Positions 29,426-42,432 of a DNA stretch of 64,000 nt are shown here, piece by piece. Source of the stretch: Diplosphaera chodatii. Lineage: Eukaryota > Chlorophyta > Trebouxiophyceae > Prasiolales > Stichococcaceae. The notes beneath the pieces are model-generated. The model saw only the letters and a program-made list of their open reading frames with translations, did no database searches and was not told the DNA's origin. Positions within the stretch are counted from its first letter, which is position 1. Each line of letters begins with the position of its first letter. The translations under genes and the position numbers were made by a program. The DNA lies in assembly GCA_032358165.1 (NCBI GenBank), contig JAALGY010000051.1, positions 1,178,001 through 1,242,000 of the forward strand, read 5' to 3'.

Positions 29426-32400
29426 CAGCCGGCGTCCTCACCCACAGCTGGCCCGGAGGGGGTGCTGACCGGCAGCGAGCGGGAGGTGCTGCAGCTGTAC
29501 CGCACGCCCGGGCTGTCAGCCTCTGCCGCCACGAGCCTGCTGCGCACAGCACGGCAGAAGGCTTCAGAGTCCATCACGGCCGTTGACACCGAGCTGGTGA
29601 GGCAGCAGCTTTCAGTACGACGGCGACCAATTGTCCGCCTTGCGGGCCTCTGTGGCACCTTGACAACGCGTTGATGGCCTACCAACATGTGTGTTGTAAG
29701 TCGATGAGCATGCTTGCGGCTGCAGTGCTTCAACATCGCGTTGTCGGAGCCCCTGACAGCTGCTGAGGCTTCCACACTATCATGGTGAGCAGCTGCAGCC
29801 TGGAAGTGCATGCCATCTGTTTGTTTGCCCGATGCTGCTTCAATTTGTGCTGGAGTGCGAATGGCACGGTGCAGGCTGTTGTCGGAGACCTTCGAAGCCG
29901 AGCTGCTGACTGGAGACAGCCAGCTGGCTGGTTCAGACACCATCGTGGAGGTGCAGATAATCCTGATCATTGCAGTGTGTCAAGATGTTGTTCAACAAAA
30001 GCAAGGATGTCAAATGGCAACCATGGACTATGCCGACTGCAGGTGGGACCCAGGAAAAGCTTCGCTACAGCCTGGTCAGCCAACGCACAGTCCATCTGTG
30101 CGTCCTGCGGCCTGACAAAGGTCAGATGGCTGATGCTTCCTGATAGTCATGCGGGTGCACAATGCCAGCATGCAGTGGCAGGGTGTGGATGAGGGGGAAC
30201 AGGGGCAGGCATCGTGATATCGAGCATATGGTGGCTGCCTGATGCAGGTGACCAGGCTGGAGATGTCGAGGCGATATCGCCTGCAGGCGTCAGCGCCTTT
30301 GTCACAAGCAGATGCGGCATCCTTTGCAGCGCTGGTGCACGACCGAATGACAGAGGAGGTGAGCATGCCCAGTGCTGCAGTGCCGGCTGGTTGCAGAATG
30401 ACGATTGCACTGCACCTTCTGGCTTACATCTGCCGCCTGCATATGTATGTGTGAAGCGCGGCAATGAGGGTTAGGCTGTAGTCGTCATTGACTGGGCATG
30501 TACCTGCAGGTGTATGAGGAGCCGCTGGGCACATTTGCCAGCGACATGGAGCCGGGCCCCGTCATCACAGTCCCAGTGATGCAGCATGGTCGCCAGGCTC
30601 TGGAGGACATCAGCCAGGTCAGCGAGTGTGCGGTGACAAGACAGTATCGTGCACATGTTGTGTGCAGCGGTCCTCACAAGTGTCAATGCTGTTGCATACA
30701 TCATGTGGTGGGTTGTGGACTGGGTGTACTGGATGGCAGTGCCAACCAACACATGTTGAAAAACCTGTTGCAACAGGAGTTGGGGCTGGGCTTCGACGAC
30801 TGGGATTTGGACTACTACACGCACATGTTCAGGGACGATGTCGGGCGAGACCCCACCAATGTGGAGCTCTTTGACATTGCCCAGGTACGCTGTTGCTGGC
30901 CCTGCCGGGCACCGCATCGGCAGTACCTCTTCACAGTGCCGGCATACGTCATCTGGGCTGCCGTGTGTCCAGCTGGCTACTCCTGCACCATCCCTGCGCA
31001 AAGGCCAGCATGTGTTACCTTGCGCAGTCCAACTCGGAGCATTCACGGCACTGGTTCTTCAAGGCCGACCTGCACATCGATGGCCAGCAAATGCCAGACA
31101 ACCTCTTCAGTCTCGTCAAGGTGCGGCGTGCTCAGAGGTTGGAGAGTGACCATGACAAGCTTCAGCTGCAACAGCGCGGCTTGCACATGTTGCATTTGGT
31201 TTCTCATGGTGTTGCACGACTTGATGAAGCTGGGGACTCTGCCAAGTGCGCACGTGGTATTGTCTGCAAGCCATGTGCATGTCATCTGTTGTAGGCGCCG
31301 CTGGAGGCCAACCCGCGCAACTCTGTGATCGGCTTCCACGACAACTCGTCAGCGCTGCGTGGCGGGCCCCTGACGCCGACGCTGCCCCAGATCCCCGGCA
31401 CGCCATCAGCGCTGGCGCCGCAGGAGCGCGACTGGGATGTGCTGCTCACAGCGGAGACGCACAACTTTCCCTGTGCCGTCGCCCCCTTCCCAGGTGAGTA
31501 AGGGATAGGGCTGCAGTGTCGGGCCGGCCAGTCTGGCTTGATAGCCTGTCGTTTCTACAGGCTGCACCTGTTGCAGTCAGGCGGGGTGATGTGAGTCACG
31601 CTGCGTCCAGGCGCCGAGACGGGCACCGGCGGCCGCATCCGTGACACCCACGCCACCGGCACGGGCTCCATCATGGGCATCGGCACCGCTGGCTACTGCG
31701 TTGGCAACCTGCAGCTGGAGGGCTACGAGCAGGTACTCAGCTGCAGCCGACCTGTACAACTGGAGCACCAATGCTGCAGAAGCCCGACTGCAGACCTGAT
31801 GGCAGCACATTCAAGAACATCGCCGCAGCCTCTGGGCCTGCCTTGTTGGTTGCACTCTCTTCACGTAGTGGTTTGATTGTAAACGTTTCGAAATGCAGCC
31901 ATGGGAGGATGCAACATGGGAGTACCCAGAGAGCCTCGCGTCACCGCAGCAAATTCTTACAGACGCCTCCAACGGCGCCTCAGACTATGGCAACAAGTTT
32001 GGCGAGCCGGTGTTGGCAGGCTACACGCGGACCTTCGGCATGCGATTGCCAAATGGCGAGCGCCGCGAGTGGATCAAGCCCATCATGTTCAGGTGCGGGC
32101 AGCAACTGGAGTTGGATCTGCGCGTGTCTGCTACAGCTGCGCAGGTTGGAGCTGGCCTCAGAAGGAAGCAACAGTCAAGATCACGCAACAAATGCCGGGC
32201 CAGCATGCATGCTTGCATCCTAAGGTGCATGCCAGATGTGTGACGCGCATCGTGTGCTGATGCAGTGCTGGGCTGGGGCAGATCGACCACGACCATCTAG
32301 ACAAGCTGCCGCCGGCGCTGGGCATGCTGGTCGTCAAGATCGGTGGTCCAGCCTACCGCATCGGCATGGGGGGCGGTGCGGCTTCCTCGGTGCCTTCCGG

Positions 32401-35400
32401 CGGCCGGGAGGGCACCAACGCTGCGGACCTCGACTTCAATGCTGTGCAGGTGATGACAGCACATATGACAGGCACACTGCTTCCCATTAGACACTGGTCT
32501 GCAGGCGTGACCGGGTCGGTTGCATCATCATCGAACAGCATGTTGCTGATGAAGCTGGCACTGAGATTGCGCATCTGACACGAGTGGTGACACGCTGCAG
32601 CGGGGAGATGCGGAGATGGCGCAGAAGCTGTGGCGCGTGGTGCGGTCGTGTGTGGAGCTGGGCATGCGCAACCCCATCCAGCAGATCCACGATCAGGGCG
32701 CCGGTGGCAACTGCAATGTGGTGAAGGAGATCATCTACCCGCTGGGCGCCGAGATCAACGTCCGCAAGGTGTGGCGTTCAATGATTGTTTTGCTGTTCCA
32801 GCAGCTGAGCGACTCTCCTGCTGCAAAGTGCTTTTGTTTGTCAATCCGTGTCGCTGAGAGGACCTGCTTGTGTGACGTCATGCTCAGGTCATGCTTTGCA
32901 TGCATGCTGTTCAAGAGCTGAGTGCGGGAGGCACTTCTGCAGATCAAGCTGGGCGACCCAACGATGTCAGTGCTGGAGATCTGGGGCGCGGAGTACCAGG
33001 AGAACGACTGCCTGCTGCTCAAGCAGGAGGACTGCGCCGCCTTCGAGGCCATCTGCGCCCGCGAGCGCTGCAGCATGCAGGCAAGCACTGTCTGCTCATC
33101 GCCCTACCAGGCTGGCACGCATTCAAAGTCATGGCATCAGCAAGCGTGTGCATAAGCTCCAGACAGTCCGCCCCGCTGCAGGTGTTGGGTGAGATCGACG
33201 GCAGCGGGCGCATCACCCTGGTGGACCCCACCGCCCCCCCTGACGCGCCCACCCCCGTAGACCTGGACCTGGAGAAGGTGACACCTCGTTGATGACTGAC
33301 ATGACAGCGTGCGCGTTGCTGTTGATTCGAGTATGCTGCAGGCCCAGCTTGCACTCATGTGCTCAACATTCCCCATGTTGTGTGCAGGTTCTGGGCAAGA
33401 TGCCCAACAAGACCTTCAAGTACCAACGGCAGCAGCCTGTGCACCAGGCGTTCACCCTCCCCGAGGTGCACATGTAGTGGTGTATCGCTGCATAACGAAA
33501 GTACCTTATGGCCACCTGATCCTCCATGCGCAGCACATCCCCGAGAAACATCGATTTACATCTGTGGTTGGTAACGATCGTCTTGGAGCTGCTGCAGGGC
33601 ACAACCATTGCAAACGCGCTGGACCGCGTGCTCAGGCTGCCGTCGGTTGCCTCAAAGCGCTTCCTGACCACTAAGGTCGACCGCAGCGTGGGCGGCCTGG
33701 TTGCGCAGCAGCAGTGTGTCGGCCCTCTGCAGGTATATAGCAGCTCTGCCTTGCTTCGGGTGTCCAATTACTTCCATGCCCAAATGTTACAACCAATGCA
33801 TTCTGTGTCCTAGTCATCGCCATCCTACCGTCTACTGTCTCATTGACTTTTGGGACGAATCATGATTGTGTGCTGCGCAGCTACCTCTGGCGGATGTTGC
33901 AGTGATGGCAAAGTCGCACCAGGGGCTCACTGGGGCAGCCACATCTATTGGCGAGCAGCCCTACAAGGTGGGGTTGCCTTACTTGGCATGCATTTTAACA
34001 ACCGGAACACCAAGACATCGTACATCTGCGTTCTGCGGCGGCATTCAGAGCCAAGGTCATGCAGCCCTCGTCCAGCCGGTCTATTGTGCATCCGTGCAGG
34101 GCCTCATCAACCCGGCAGCCATGGCGCGGCTGGCGCTCGGCGAGGCGCTGACCAACCTGGTGTGGGCCGCCGTCACGGCGCTGCCCGACATCAAGGCCAG
34201 CGTGAACTGGATGTACGCCGCCAAGATGGGGCAGGAGGGCGCCGTCATGTACGACGCTGCCATCGCGCTCAGGTGATGCAGCTGGTCCGTGCGGAGACGC
34301 AAATTTGACAGCGGCACAGACTGCTCGTTATGGCTGCTCCTTATCGTGCATATGCATGTCTCATGATGGCTGGCCACCACCAGTCCGCCATTCAGCATTC
34401 ACGAGCCTTTGACCAGGCTTCGTTGCTGCAAGTTAGTTGATTCTGGCATGTGCTCGAACCCAGGGATGCCATGATTGAGCTGGGGCTAGCATGCGATGGC
34501 GGTAAGGACTCGCTGTCAATGGCGGCATCGGCGGGGGGCGAGACTGTCATGGCGCCCGGCAACCTGGTCATCTCCGCCTACGTCGGCTGCCCTGACATCA
34601 CACTGACGGTGCGCACTTGGACATGCATGGGGTATAACCAAAGCTCAATGCAGGCCATACATGGAGGATACATGAAAGTTATGTGGCAGCACCTCACCTG
34701 CTGGCTTTGCAGGGCTGATGCCAGAAGCCGTATTCCTGCATGCAGGTGGACCCAGCGCTGCAGTTGCCCGGCAGCGGGCGGCTCATACATGTGGACCTTG
34801 CGGCCGGCGGCGCGCGGCGGCTGGGCGGCTCATGCCTCGCCCAGGCTTTCCAGCAGGTCTGATGCTGCTGCGCTTGCTTGGCAACATCTAGCTCACACGT
34901 GCTGTAGCATCACCAGAGCCACTTTTCCCGGTCTCCTTGCTGGTAGGAGGGCGAGCAGAATGCTCTGGATATCGAAAAACTGCGCTGCCACAGGCTCTGC
35001 TGCTTCACATAGCAGGCAGAGTGACAATTTGCTGCGTAACATTTATGCCCTTGAGGTGTAAGTAAGCACATCGGGCAGCACGGCACCATGCTGGCGACAC
35101 TGCTTGCTGATAGCGTTCTCTTTTATCATGCCCCAGATCGGGGACGACTCGCCAGACGTGGAGGTCGGCACACTGGCAGCGGCGTTCAATGCCACGCAAG
35201 GGCTGCTGCGACAGCGTGTCATCAGCGCAGGCCATGACATCAGCGACGGCGGCATAGCTGTCGCATTGCTGGAGATGGCATTTGCCGGCAACACCGGCAT
35301 TAAGGTACCTGTCAGGACATGGTACTGTTAGATCTTGCAGACACGAAGCACGCTGACACCGTCTGTACAATCAAGTGCATGCCACCAGTCCCCAGGATGT

Positions 35401-38007
35401 GGGTGTTGTGCCACGGCATACAACATCACGTTCCATGTTGGGAGCATCAATCGACAATGTTGAGACATGTCAACTCATGCGTTCGCATGCTGTAAATTTC
35501 TGCTTGGGTGCAGGTCGATCTGCCAGCAGGCGGCGAGCCTCTGGCAACCCTCTTTGCCGAGGAGCTGGGGCTGCTGCTGGAGGTGGCGCCAGAGCACGAG
35601 GCCGAAGTGCTGGCAGCATATGCAGACGCAGGGGTCTCAGCAACAGCCATTGGTTCGGTTTCAGCAGAGGCCGGCATCAGCATCGCAGTTGGCGGACAGC
35701 AGCAGATCTCAGGTCGGACACTGCCAGCGGCCACATCGTTTGACGCATGAACCTGTTGAAAACAAGGCAATTTTCTATGGCATTGCATTTCTGTATGCCT
35801 GACGCTAGAGCTGCAGGATGTGCGGGAGTAGACGAGCTGTCGACTGATGGGGCTGCACCGTCATACTTCTAACAAGCTTGACACCGCAACGCAGGCACCA
35901 CACCAGAGCTGCGGGATGTGTGGGAGCAGACCAGCTTCCGGCTCGAGCGGCTGCAGGCGGCGGAGGCCACCGTCGCGGAGGAGCAGGCCGGCCTCGCGGC
36001 GCGCACCGCCCCGCAGTGGCGCCTCACCTACACCCCCGAGTGGACGCCGCCCGAGCAGCTGGCCGCCCAGGACAAGGTGGCCACCCTGCAAGATGCAAAT
36101 GCGTGTTAGACCGCACACATCTGCAGCCAGTGGTGCCACCCTGCAGCACAAGGAAGGTCTAATGCTCAGGCCTGTGCAGGATGTGCATCAGTGGTAGGAT
36201 ATTTGTACGTGCTCGCCCTTCCTCTGCTATTTACCAGGCAACCGCTCCCTTGAGTGCCTGGGTTGTGGCATTCACAGGTGCGGGTGGCCGTGCTGCGGGA
36301 GGAGGGCAGCAACGGGGACCGGGAGATGGCGTCGGCCATCCACGCCGCCGGCATGGAGCCCTGGGACATCACCATGTCCGACCTGCTGGATGGCCGTGCC
36401 TCCCTCGACTCCTTCCAGGGTACGTGCCTCTGATGTGGATCCTGCCTGTGGCATGTGAGATGACATGCTGCACCATCTGACCTGCTGGCTGTCTGCACCT
36501 GAACCTGGTTCCGGTCCTCGTTGTGTGGCTGTTGCGCATCATAGGCAATATTGACACATGAGTTTGTGGCAATGGAAAGGTCCTGACACAGCATACTGAT
36601 TGACGCCCATCCTTCTTGCAGGCATCGTGTTTGTGGGCGGCTTCAGCTACGCAGATGTGCTGGAGAGTGCAAAGGGCTGGGCTGGCACCATCCGCTACAA
36701 CAGCAGCCTGTGGGCGAGCTTCCAGGCCTTCTATGCACGCGCTGACACCTGGTAAGCATCATATAAACCTTGTCTGAGTTACACCACAGCTTATGCGGCA
36801 GCGGGCTAGTCGTAACCGTCCAAACCCACCCATTTCTGGGATTCATGGGTTGCGTTCCGGAGTGTACTGTTCAATCATCACGAGCTGCAGAGCCAGTCGG
36901 CGTAGTGAGTAGGGGCGCTGCCACCGCAGGTCGCTGGGCGTGTGCAACGGGTGCCAGCTGATGGCACTGCTGGGGTGGGTGCCGGGGACTGGCGGCGGGT
37001 CTGATGGCCCGCTGCTGCCCAGCGACCAGCAGCCGCGCTTCCTGCACAACGACTCTGGCCGGTGCGTTTGATGTGCCGCTTGACATTTTTGTGGGCCATT
37101 GGTATTTTGCCAGCTCAGCGCACCCACCGACGCAGGCACGGGTTCTTGCTCGCGGCCAGTGCAAGTGCTGCAACCCGTTCGACCGTTGCGTCAGTGCAGC
37201 AAGACTGGCTCTGTGGTCCAGGTTCGAGAGTCGGTGGACGACGGTGGAGGTGCGGGAGGGCAGCCCCGCCATCATGTTGGCCGGCATGGCCGGCAGCAAC
37301 CTGGGCATCTGGTGCGTGAGGGTCTGCGACACAACAGCTGCTTGCTGTTGTGTTTGTCGGGTGTGCTGAGATGCTTTCGATGTGAGGGCTGAGCTGTGTG
37401 GTGCTTTGCGTCAGGTGTGCACACGGCGAGGGCCGGTGCTTCTTCCCAGACGCTGCTGTTCGTGACACAGTGCTGCAGGACAACCTCGCGCCCTTGCGGT
37501 GCGGCACTGGCACTGCCTGCTGTCGTCAATCGCTGATGCACACGTAGCTCAGGTTAACAAGGTTGCATGTGCCATATGCTGTTGTTCCTGCGTTCAGGTA
37601 CACGAACCCGGCCGGCGAGAGCACAGAGGTGTACCCATTCAACCCCAATGGCAGCGTCGACGGCATTGCGGCCCTTTGCTCCCCTGATGGGTGAGCTACT
37701 CTTTGCTTGCCGATGCTGCTTGCCGAGCTGGTGCAGCGCACTGCTCACTGTCTTGAGGTCCAAAGGCTTGAAAAGAAACCAGGCAGCAGAAGCATGGATG
37801 AGGCAAGGGTGTCACTGTCGTCCGCTTCACTGCTGTGTGCATGATCACAGGCGGCACCTGGCGCTGATGCCACACCCGGAGCGCTGCTACCTGGCGTGGC
37901 AGAACCCCTGGGTGCCCAGGGAGCTGGGCCTGTCGCCCGACGGCCCCGGCCCCTGGCTGCGGCTGTTCCAGAACGCACGCACCTGGGCAGAGGGCCACCA
38001 TGCCTAG
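29426..38007 (+). CDS. Phosphoribosylformylglycinamidine (FGAM) synthase, large eukaryotic/gamma-proteobacterial type
   Basis: Fourth step of purine synthesis: FGAR + Gln + ATP to FGAM. About 20 exons cover the whole protein. The N-terminal domain starts at [18 protein letters not shown] (29.48 kb). [20 protein letters not shown] follows near 31.03 kb, [10 protein letters not shown] near 31.44 kb, [17 protein letters not shown] near 31.62 kb and [17 protein letters not shown] near 31.96 kb. [16 protein letters not shown] is near 32.34 kb, HDQGAGGN near 32.69 kb, [20 protein letters not shown] near 33.67 kb, DGGKDSLSM near 34.50 kb and [18 protein letters not shown] near 35.23 kb. The glutaminase domain has [11 protein letters not shown] (36.30 kb), [17 protein letters not shown] (36.63 kb), nucleophile block GVCNGCQ (36.94 kb), AHGEGR (37.42 kb) and catalytic MPHPERC (37.87 kb). 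Stop at 38005-38007. All active-site blocks are intact. The first visible exon starts after a CAG acceptor at about 29428, so the start codon lies upstream and any targeting peptide is unknown. Confidence 0.93.
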
Positions 38008-38742
38008 TCGCACTGGCTGAAGTGCCCTCACGCTTGCAGCCCCTTGGGCTTCTGTGCCTACGGCCCCACACATGCCACCTTCAGTCTGCTTGGCCAGCCT
38101 TGCTTCCGCCCGACACAATGTGAGCACTCGGCCACCGCTGGGGCAGCAGACACTGTACATGTAGAGGTTCTGATCCGTATGAAGTGTGCAACGGGGTTTG
38201 CAGCCAGTTGAATGCTGCCGTTTTCAGTAGGGTAGGCCGCAAATGAGAGAAAGCCTCAGGGTGCAGTGATTCATCTGTGGCATTAGCGCACATGCTACAG
38301 GGCTGTCATGAGCGAGTCTCATGCTGCACAGAAAGTTCATCAGGTGCGATCAGCACTTTGCCGCACCCATTTACACAGCCATCTGCATCGATATGTCATC
38401 CTCGATGCATTACGCTGATGTATGACCCGCAGCAGGCAATGCGACAGAGACAAAATCAGAGAGTGTGCATCTGGGTGACACCGAGGCATTGCCGTGCTCG
38501 TCAAGACGTTGTGTCAACATCATGTTGACATAGCATTGACGCTGAAACTTCTAAAGCAACGTTCTGATGCTGCGCCTTCCCCCATTTGTCAGGTATGTGC
38601 AGAGGCTTGCAAGACGGCTGGCGCTGTCTGATGCCATGCTGATGTGGATGGTGTGAAAGCATAGGTACATTTGATTCACAAACTCAGTACAAAAGGGCTA
38701 CAAAACGTAGTGGCCACTGTGCATTCGCTGTTGTGTGTCCAG
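38008..38742. other. Spacer between FGAM synthase and EndoG
   Basis: 735 bases holding the FGAM synthase 3' UTR and the unresolved first exon of the nuclease. A candidate start (ATG CTG ATG TGG ATG, near 38639-38653, followed by GTGTGAAA) would join in frame to 38743, but I cannot confirm it. Confidence 0.35.
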
Positions 38743-41245
38743 GGGCGCCGGGTTCGGCATTGCGTTTGGCGCCGCAGCGGGCGCTGGATTGGCCACACTA
38801 CTGCAGCAGCAACATGGTGCGACACGACAGCGACAATCCATGGAGCTTAACGTTCTGCCCACGACAGTGTCCGTTGATGTGCATGCCGAGTTGTGACTTG
38901 ATATGCAGGCCCACTTGCCCGACGACATGCACCAAGTGGTAGCCCCGTCTTCAAGTATGGTGAGCAGCGTGCCATTGCAACAGCTCAATAGCAAATTCCC
39001 AAGCAGACACGTAGGACCATGCACTACATCGTTCCGGTCACCGATGTGATTGACCACTATCATGCGGATTCTGGCAGGCATGCCAGTCAGTGACGTGCTG
39101 CGCGAGTACGATCAGTTCGCAGTGTCATTTGACACAAGGCTCCGCAACCCACGATGGTGCGTGAGTTGGATCCCAGCTTGACAATCGACGTGGCTATATG
39201 CACTTACGCCTGATATATCACCCATACAGCACATCCCCATGGATGTCATTAAATGTTGCCATCTGGTTGTTGCAGGGTTCTGGAGCGCGTCACAAAGGAC
39301 AGCTGCTCAGGCGCCGGCAACCGGGCAGCGGCAGCATTTGAGGAGGACGATGGCATCGACGCCCGCTTCCGCAACAAGCTCACCGACTTCCAGATGAGCG
39401 GCTACGACCGTGGTCACATGGTGGGCGTTGCCAGGGCCTGCCAACTCAAAAGGAAGGCCCTGCTTGTTGTGTAGCTCAGACAGTCAGCTAGCCGAGTGCC
39501 ATGCTGCTACATGCTTGCTGAGGACGTTCTCACATGCACACGCATCACGACTGTTGCTGTATCCATACTACAGAGTCGGTGTGCTGCGCAGGCACCGGCA
39601 GCCAACCACAAGGGGTCGCAAAAAGCGCTGGAGGAGACCTTCAAGCTGACCAACATCTCACCGCAGGTTGGCAAGGGATTCAACAGGTGTGCAGTGTTCA
39701 TAGGGTTTTTGCAGTTCGTTGTCAACATGGTGTACGAAGTTCACATTGTTTACATGACTCACAACAACAGCATGATGCAGCTCAACAGCAGCGCCTTTCA
39801 GCTTGCAAGGGTCCCCGACATGTGCAGGGACTACTGGGCCCGCTTTGAACACTTTCTGAAGCAGCTGACGAACACCTGTGAGGAGGTGGGCAATGCAACT
39901 GTCTGCCCCATCCATATGTACGTCTGATAGTTGCCGACAGCTGGTCCTTAGAGCTGTCTCCTGCTCGACAGGTATTCGTGGTCACGGGACCATTGTACCT
40001 GCCGCGGCTTACACGCAATGGCTACAGCATGGGCTTCTCGCTTATTGGTGACGTATGGCTTCCAGCTGTCGATATGCTAATTTGCAAGCGCATGCAAGGT
40101 TTCCCTGTGTGCTGCTTGTGATCTGGGCTCTTGGATGCCAGAGAGTGACGCGGTTGCTGTGCCATTCTGTAGGTGCCGAACCTGGTCGGGGTGCCCACCC
40201 ACTTCTTTAAGGTTGTGCTGGCAGAGAGCAAGTCCCGCAACATGCTTGGTGCCAAGCCGGTGGGTAGTGCTGATGTCCAGACTCCTGGTTATTCAAACAC
40301 ATATGTTGTACCTGACTTGGGTGATGCACGCGCTCACAGCACACTGATACAGTGCGATGTGTCGTTGCAGACAGTTGTGGGCGCATTCGTGATGCCAAAT
40401 GCGCCAATCGATCCCGACATGCCACTGACGTCCTTCACTGTCCCGCTGGAGGCGTTGGAGTCTGCGTCAGGGTTGCGCTTCTTCCCAGTGCGCAGGCACC
40501 GTATCTGCAGCAACATGCATGTCGATGCTTCATAAGCGCTTGCGGATAAGGCAACACATGTCAGCTGTCAATGCAACGTACCTATCAGGCTGGAACATTG
40601 CAATGTGGTAGGACTATCTGACGCTTCCTAAGCGCCAGGCGTTGGATTCGTCAGCGCTGGGCTGGCAGCAAGAGGGCCGGCGCATTGGGCAGCGTGCACA
40701 GGCAAGAGCGCTATGCAGCTGGCTGTCATGCACATTGACACTCGTGTGGAGCATTCACTCCATGCAAGCTCCTGCAAATGCGAACAGAACGCAACAGCAG
40801 CTGGTGAGGGACACACAGCTGGCTGAAGTGTTAACACGAGACTCAATTCTGCAGGACTTCAACTTCTTCTTGGACCAGCAGCCGGTCAGTGCCAGTGCCA
40901 GCAGCCGCCTTCTAGCAGAGCCAGAAAAACGGAAACGAGGTAGAAACAGGCGTGCACTTTGTTTTCCAATATCGTTGATGTCTGCACATATGTAGCCGCC
41001 TGCTCTATCTACTGCGCTGCTGACGATGCTGAGGGCAGCTTGCATGCTGCTGTACAGGGCGCCCTAGGAAGGTGGTACCCTCACCAGAGGACGACACGCC
41101 TTTACTGGAAACCGTCAAAGGTGTGCATGCGCTTGGCTTGCTGCTTGTTTTGTCGGCTGCATCCAAATTGCAAGTTGGCCCCATACGTCAACACCTGCAT
41201 GCAATTGCATTGTGCTGTTGTTCAGAAGCTGCTGAAGGGGCATGA
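38743..41245 (+). CDS. EndoG-like DNA/RNA non-specific nuclease with C-terminal AT-hook (first exon unresolved)
   Basis: Metal-dependent beta-beta-alpha nuclease. Visible exons include 38743-38816 (hydrophobic GAGFGIAFGAAAGAGLATLL, matching the membrane or import segment of mitochondrial EndoG), 38909-38959 and 39078-39156 (VFKYGMPVSDVL; REYDQFAVSFDTRLRNPRW). Next are 39276-39420, spliced to 39592-39686, which rebuild the catalytic DRGHMAPAANHKGS with its His and the later metal-binding FNR. TGPLYLPR, VGVPTHFFKVVL and VVGAFVMPNAP follow. After the nuclease domain come a GC-donor intron (40702-40800), LVRDTQLAEVLTRDSILQDF, then KRKRG spliced at 40939 to 41058 to give KRKRGRPRKVVPSPEDD. That is an AT-hook (GRP core) overlapping a nuclear-localisation-like cluster. 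The frame ends ETVKEAAEGA with TGA at 41243-41245. Confidence 0.85.
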
Positions 41246-41860
41246 GTCCGCTATGCGCAGGTGGCTGGGGCACCCTGCACATATGCGACCATGTGGCCTG
41301 CAGGCTGCCACCACCCGAATTTTGGAAGCCTCCAGCTGAGCGGTCTTCATCTGCACCACTTCCGCCACTGCAGGTTTGTTGCGCACTGTGGCCAACGGCG
41401 GTTGTGCTGCATGTATGGGCATTGCTAAACACAGATAGATGCTGAGCGCATCATGGCTGCGTGTGTCACAGGTTGGCGCACCAGCGTCTGCAGGTCACCC
41501 CAGCCCTCAACGCAGCGCCGGCAGGGCAAATAGTGTTTGAATCCCAGACAGAGCAGTGTGGTCGGAAGAGATGTAGTGTGCTGTTGGCAGCCGCTTCAGC
41601 ACTTCTTACATATCATGTAGTCCATGAGAAAGGGGTCCAGGTCGCCACGAAGCACTGTAGCACATGGCACGGGAACACTAAGTGCTGCTCTCCCAGGTCC
41701 CAGCAGATCAGCGAAAGGAAATAGACTCAGACCGTGGCTCATGACATCTAAACTTTCATCCGCTACTCTTACGTTCGCTAACCTCTCGTCTCTGCAGCGC
41801 TAAAGGTTACAGCGGCGGGCGGAATCCGTCTGGACCCAGTACGAGTGTCCGATGCATGTC

Positions 41861-42145
41861 TTAGTCCATTGTCACGGCGGGCCACCGCCCACCAGGCGTC
41901 AAGTACTCGTTCTTTTCAAGGCAGTCTCGACGAGTCTGACGTTGCTCGCGTGTCGCTCGTGTCGTGACACCCTCCGTGAGCGACGTGACACGAGGCAGCA
42001 GATGGGTCAGCTGAACAGGTGGTGAGCTGTCACCTGCTCTTGTCCGGCGCTGAACACTGGATCCTTGCAGTACCACCTTCCAGAGCGTTGAACCACGATT
42101 CTCATCTGAACTCGTCGCCATATTGGCGCTTTCACCGCGATCCAT
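41861..42145 (-). CDS. Hypothetical ORF, 94 aa, unrecognised
   Basis: Complete frame from ATG 42145 to TAA 41861-41863, starting MDRGESANMATSSDENRG and ending TPGGRWPAVTMD. Hydrophilic, Arg/Thr/Ser-rich, no membrane segment, no known motif. It has no introns and its codons are less GC-rich at third positions than neighbouring genes. It may be a chance frame in a structured CG-rich stretch. Confidence 0.2.
   Translation of the reverse strand: MDRGESANMATSSDENRGSTLWKVVLQGSSVQRRTRAGDSSPPVQLTHLLPRVTSLTEGVTTRATREQRQTRRDCLEKNEYLTPGGRWPAVTMD
41952..41994. repeat. Nested inverted repeat
   Basis: GTCGCTC (41952-41958) is the reverse complement of GAGCGAC (41978-41984), and CTCGTGTC (41956-41963) of GACACGAG (41987-41994). 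The two pairings overlap and would be alternative stems. Role unknown; it lies inside the 94-residue minus-strand frame. Confidence 0.7.
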
Positions 42146-42432
42146 GCCTGCGCCAGGGCCCTGCTGGGTTTAGTCAGACAGCTGCAGCCAAGCAAACAGC
42201 CCTTGTGACAACACGGCTACGGCTGTCATCTACCTGATCAGCCTGGTGCGATCATATGCTGTACGGTTGGTACGTCGGTGCACATCCAGTCTGAGATGCG
42301 TCATGTGTGCATGGGCTGATCTGAAGAGCGTGATCCAATACCATGCATGTGTGCCCGTAGGGCGAGTATATGGCCTGAGGGGAGTCTGCCGGTGCAGCTG
42401 CAGGCTGCTCCCGCTGAGCTGGTGTCTCCGGT

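Larger units (their letters stand above)
41246..42432. other. Intergenic region, EndoG / coiled-coil gene
   Basis: 1.19 kb. The middle (about 41740-42200) is poor in TGCA and rich in CG dinucleotides compared with its neighbours. It carries an inverted repeat and a 94-residue minus-strand frame, both listed separately. Nothing else was recognised. Confidence 0.4.
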
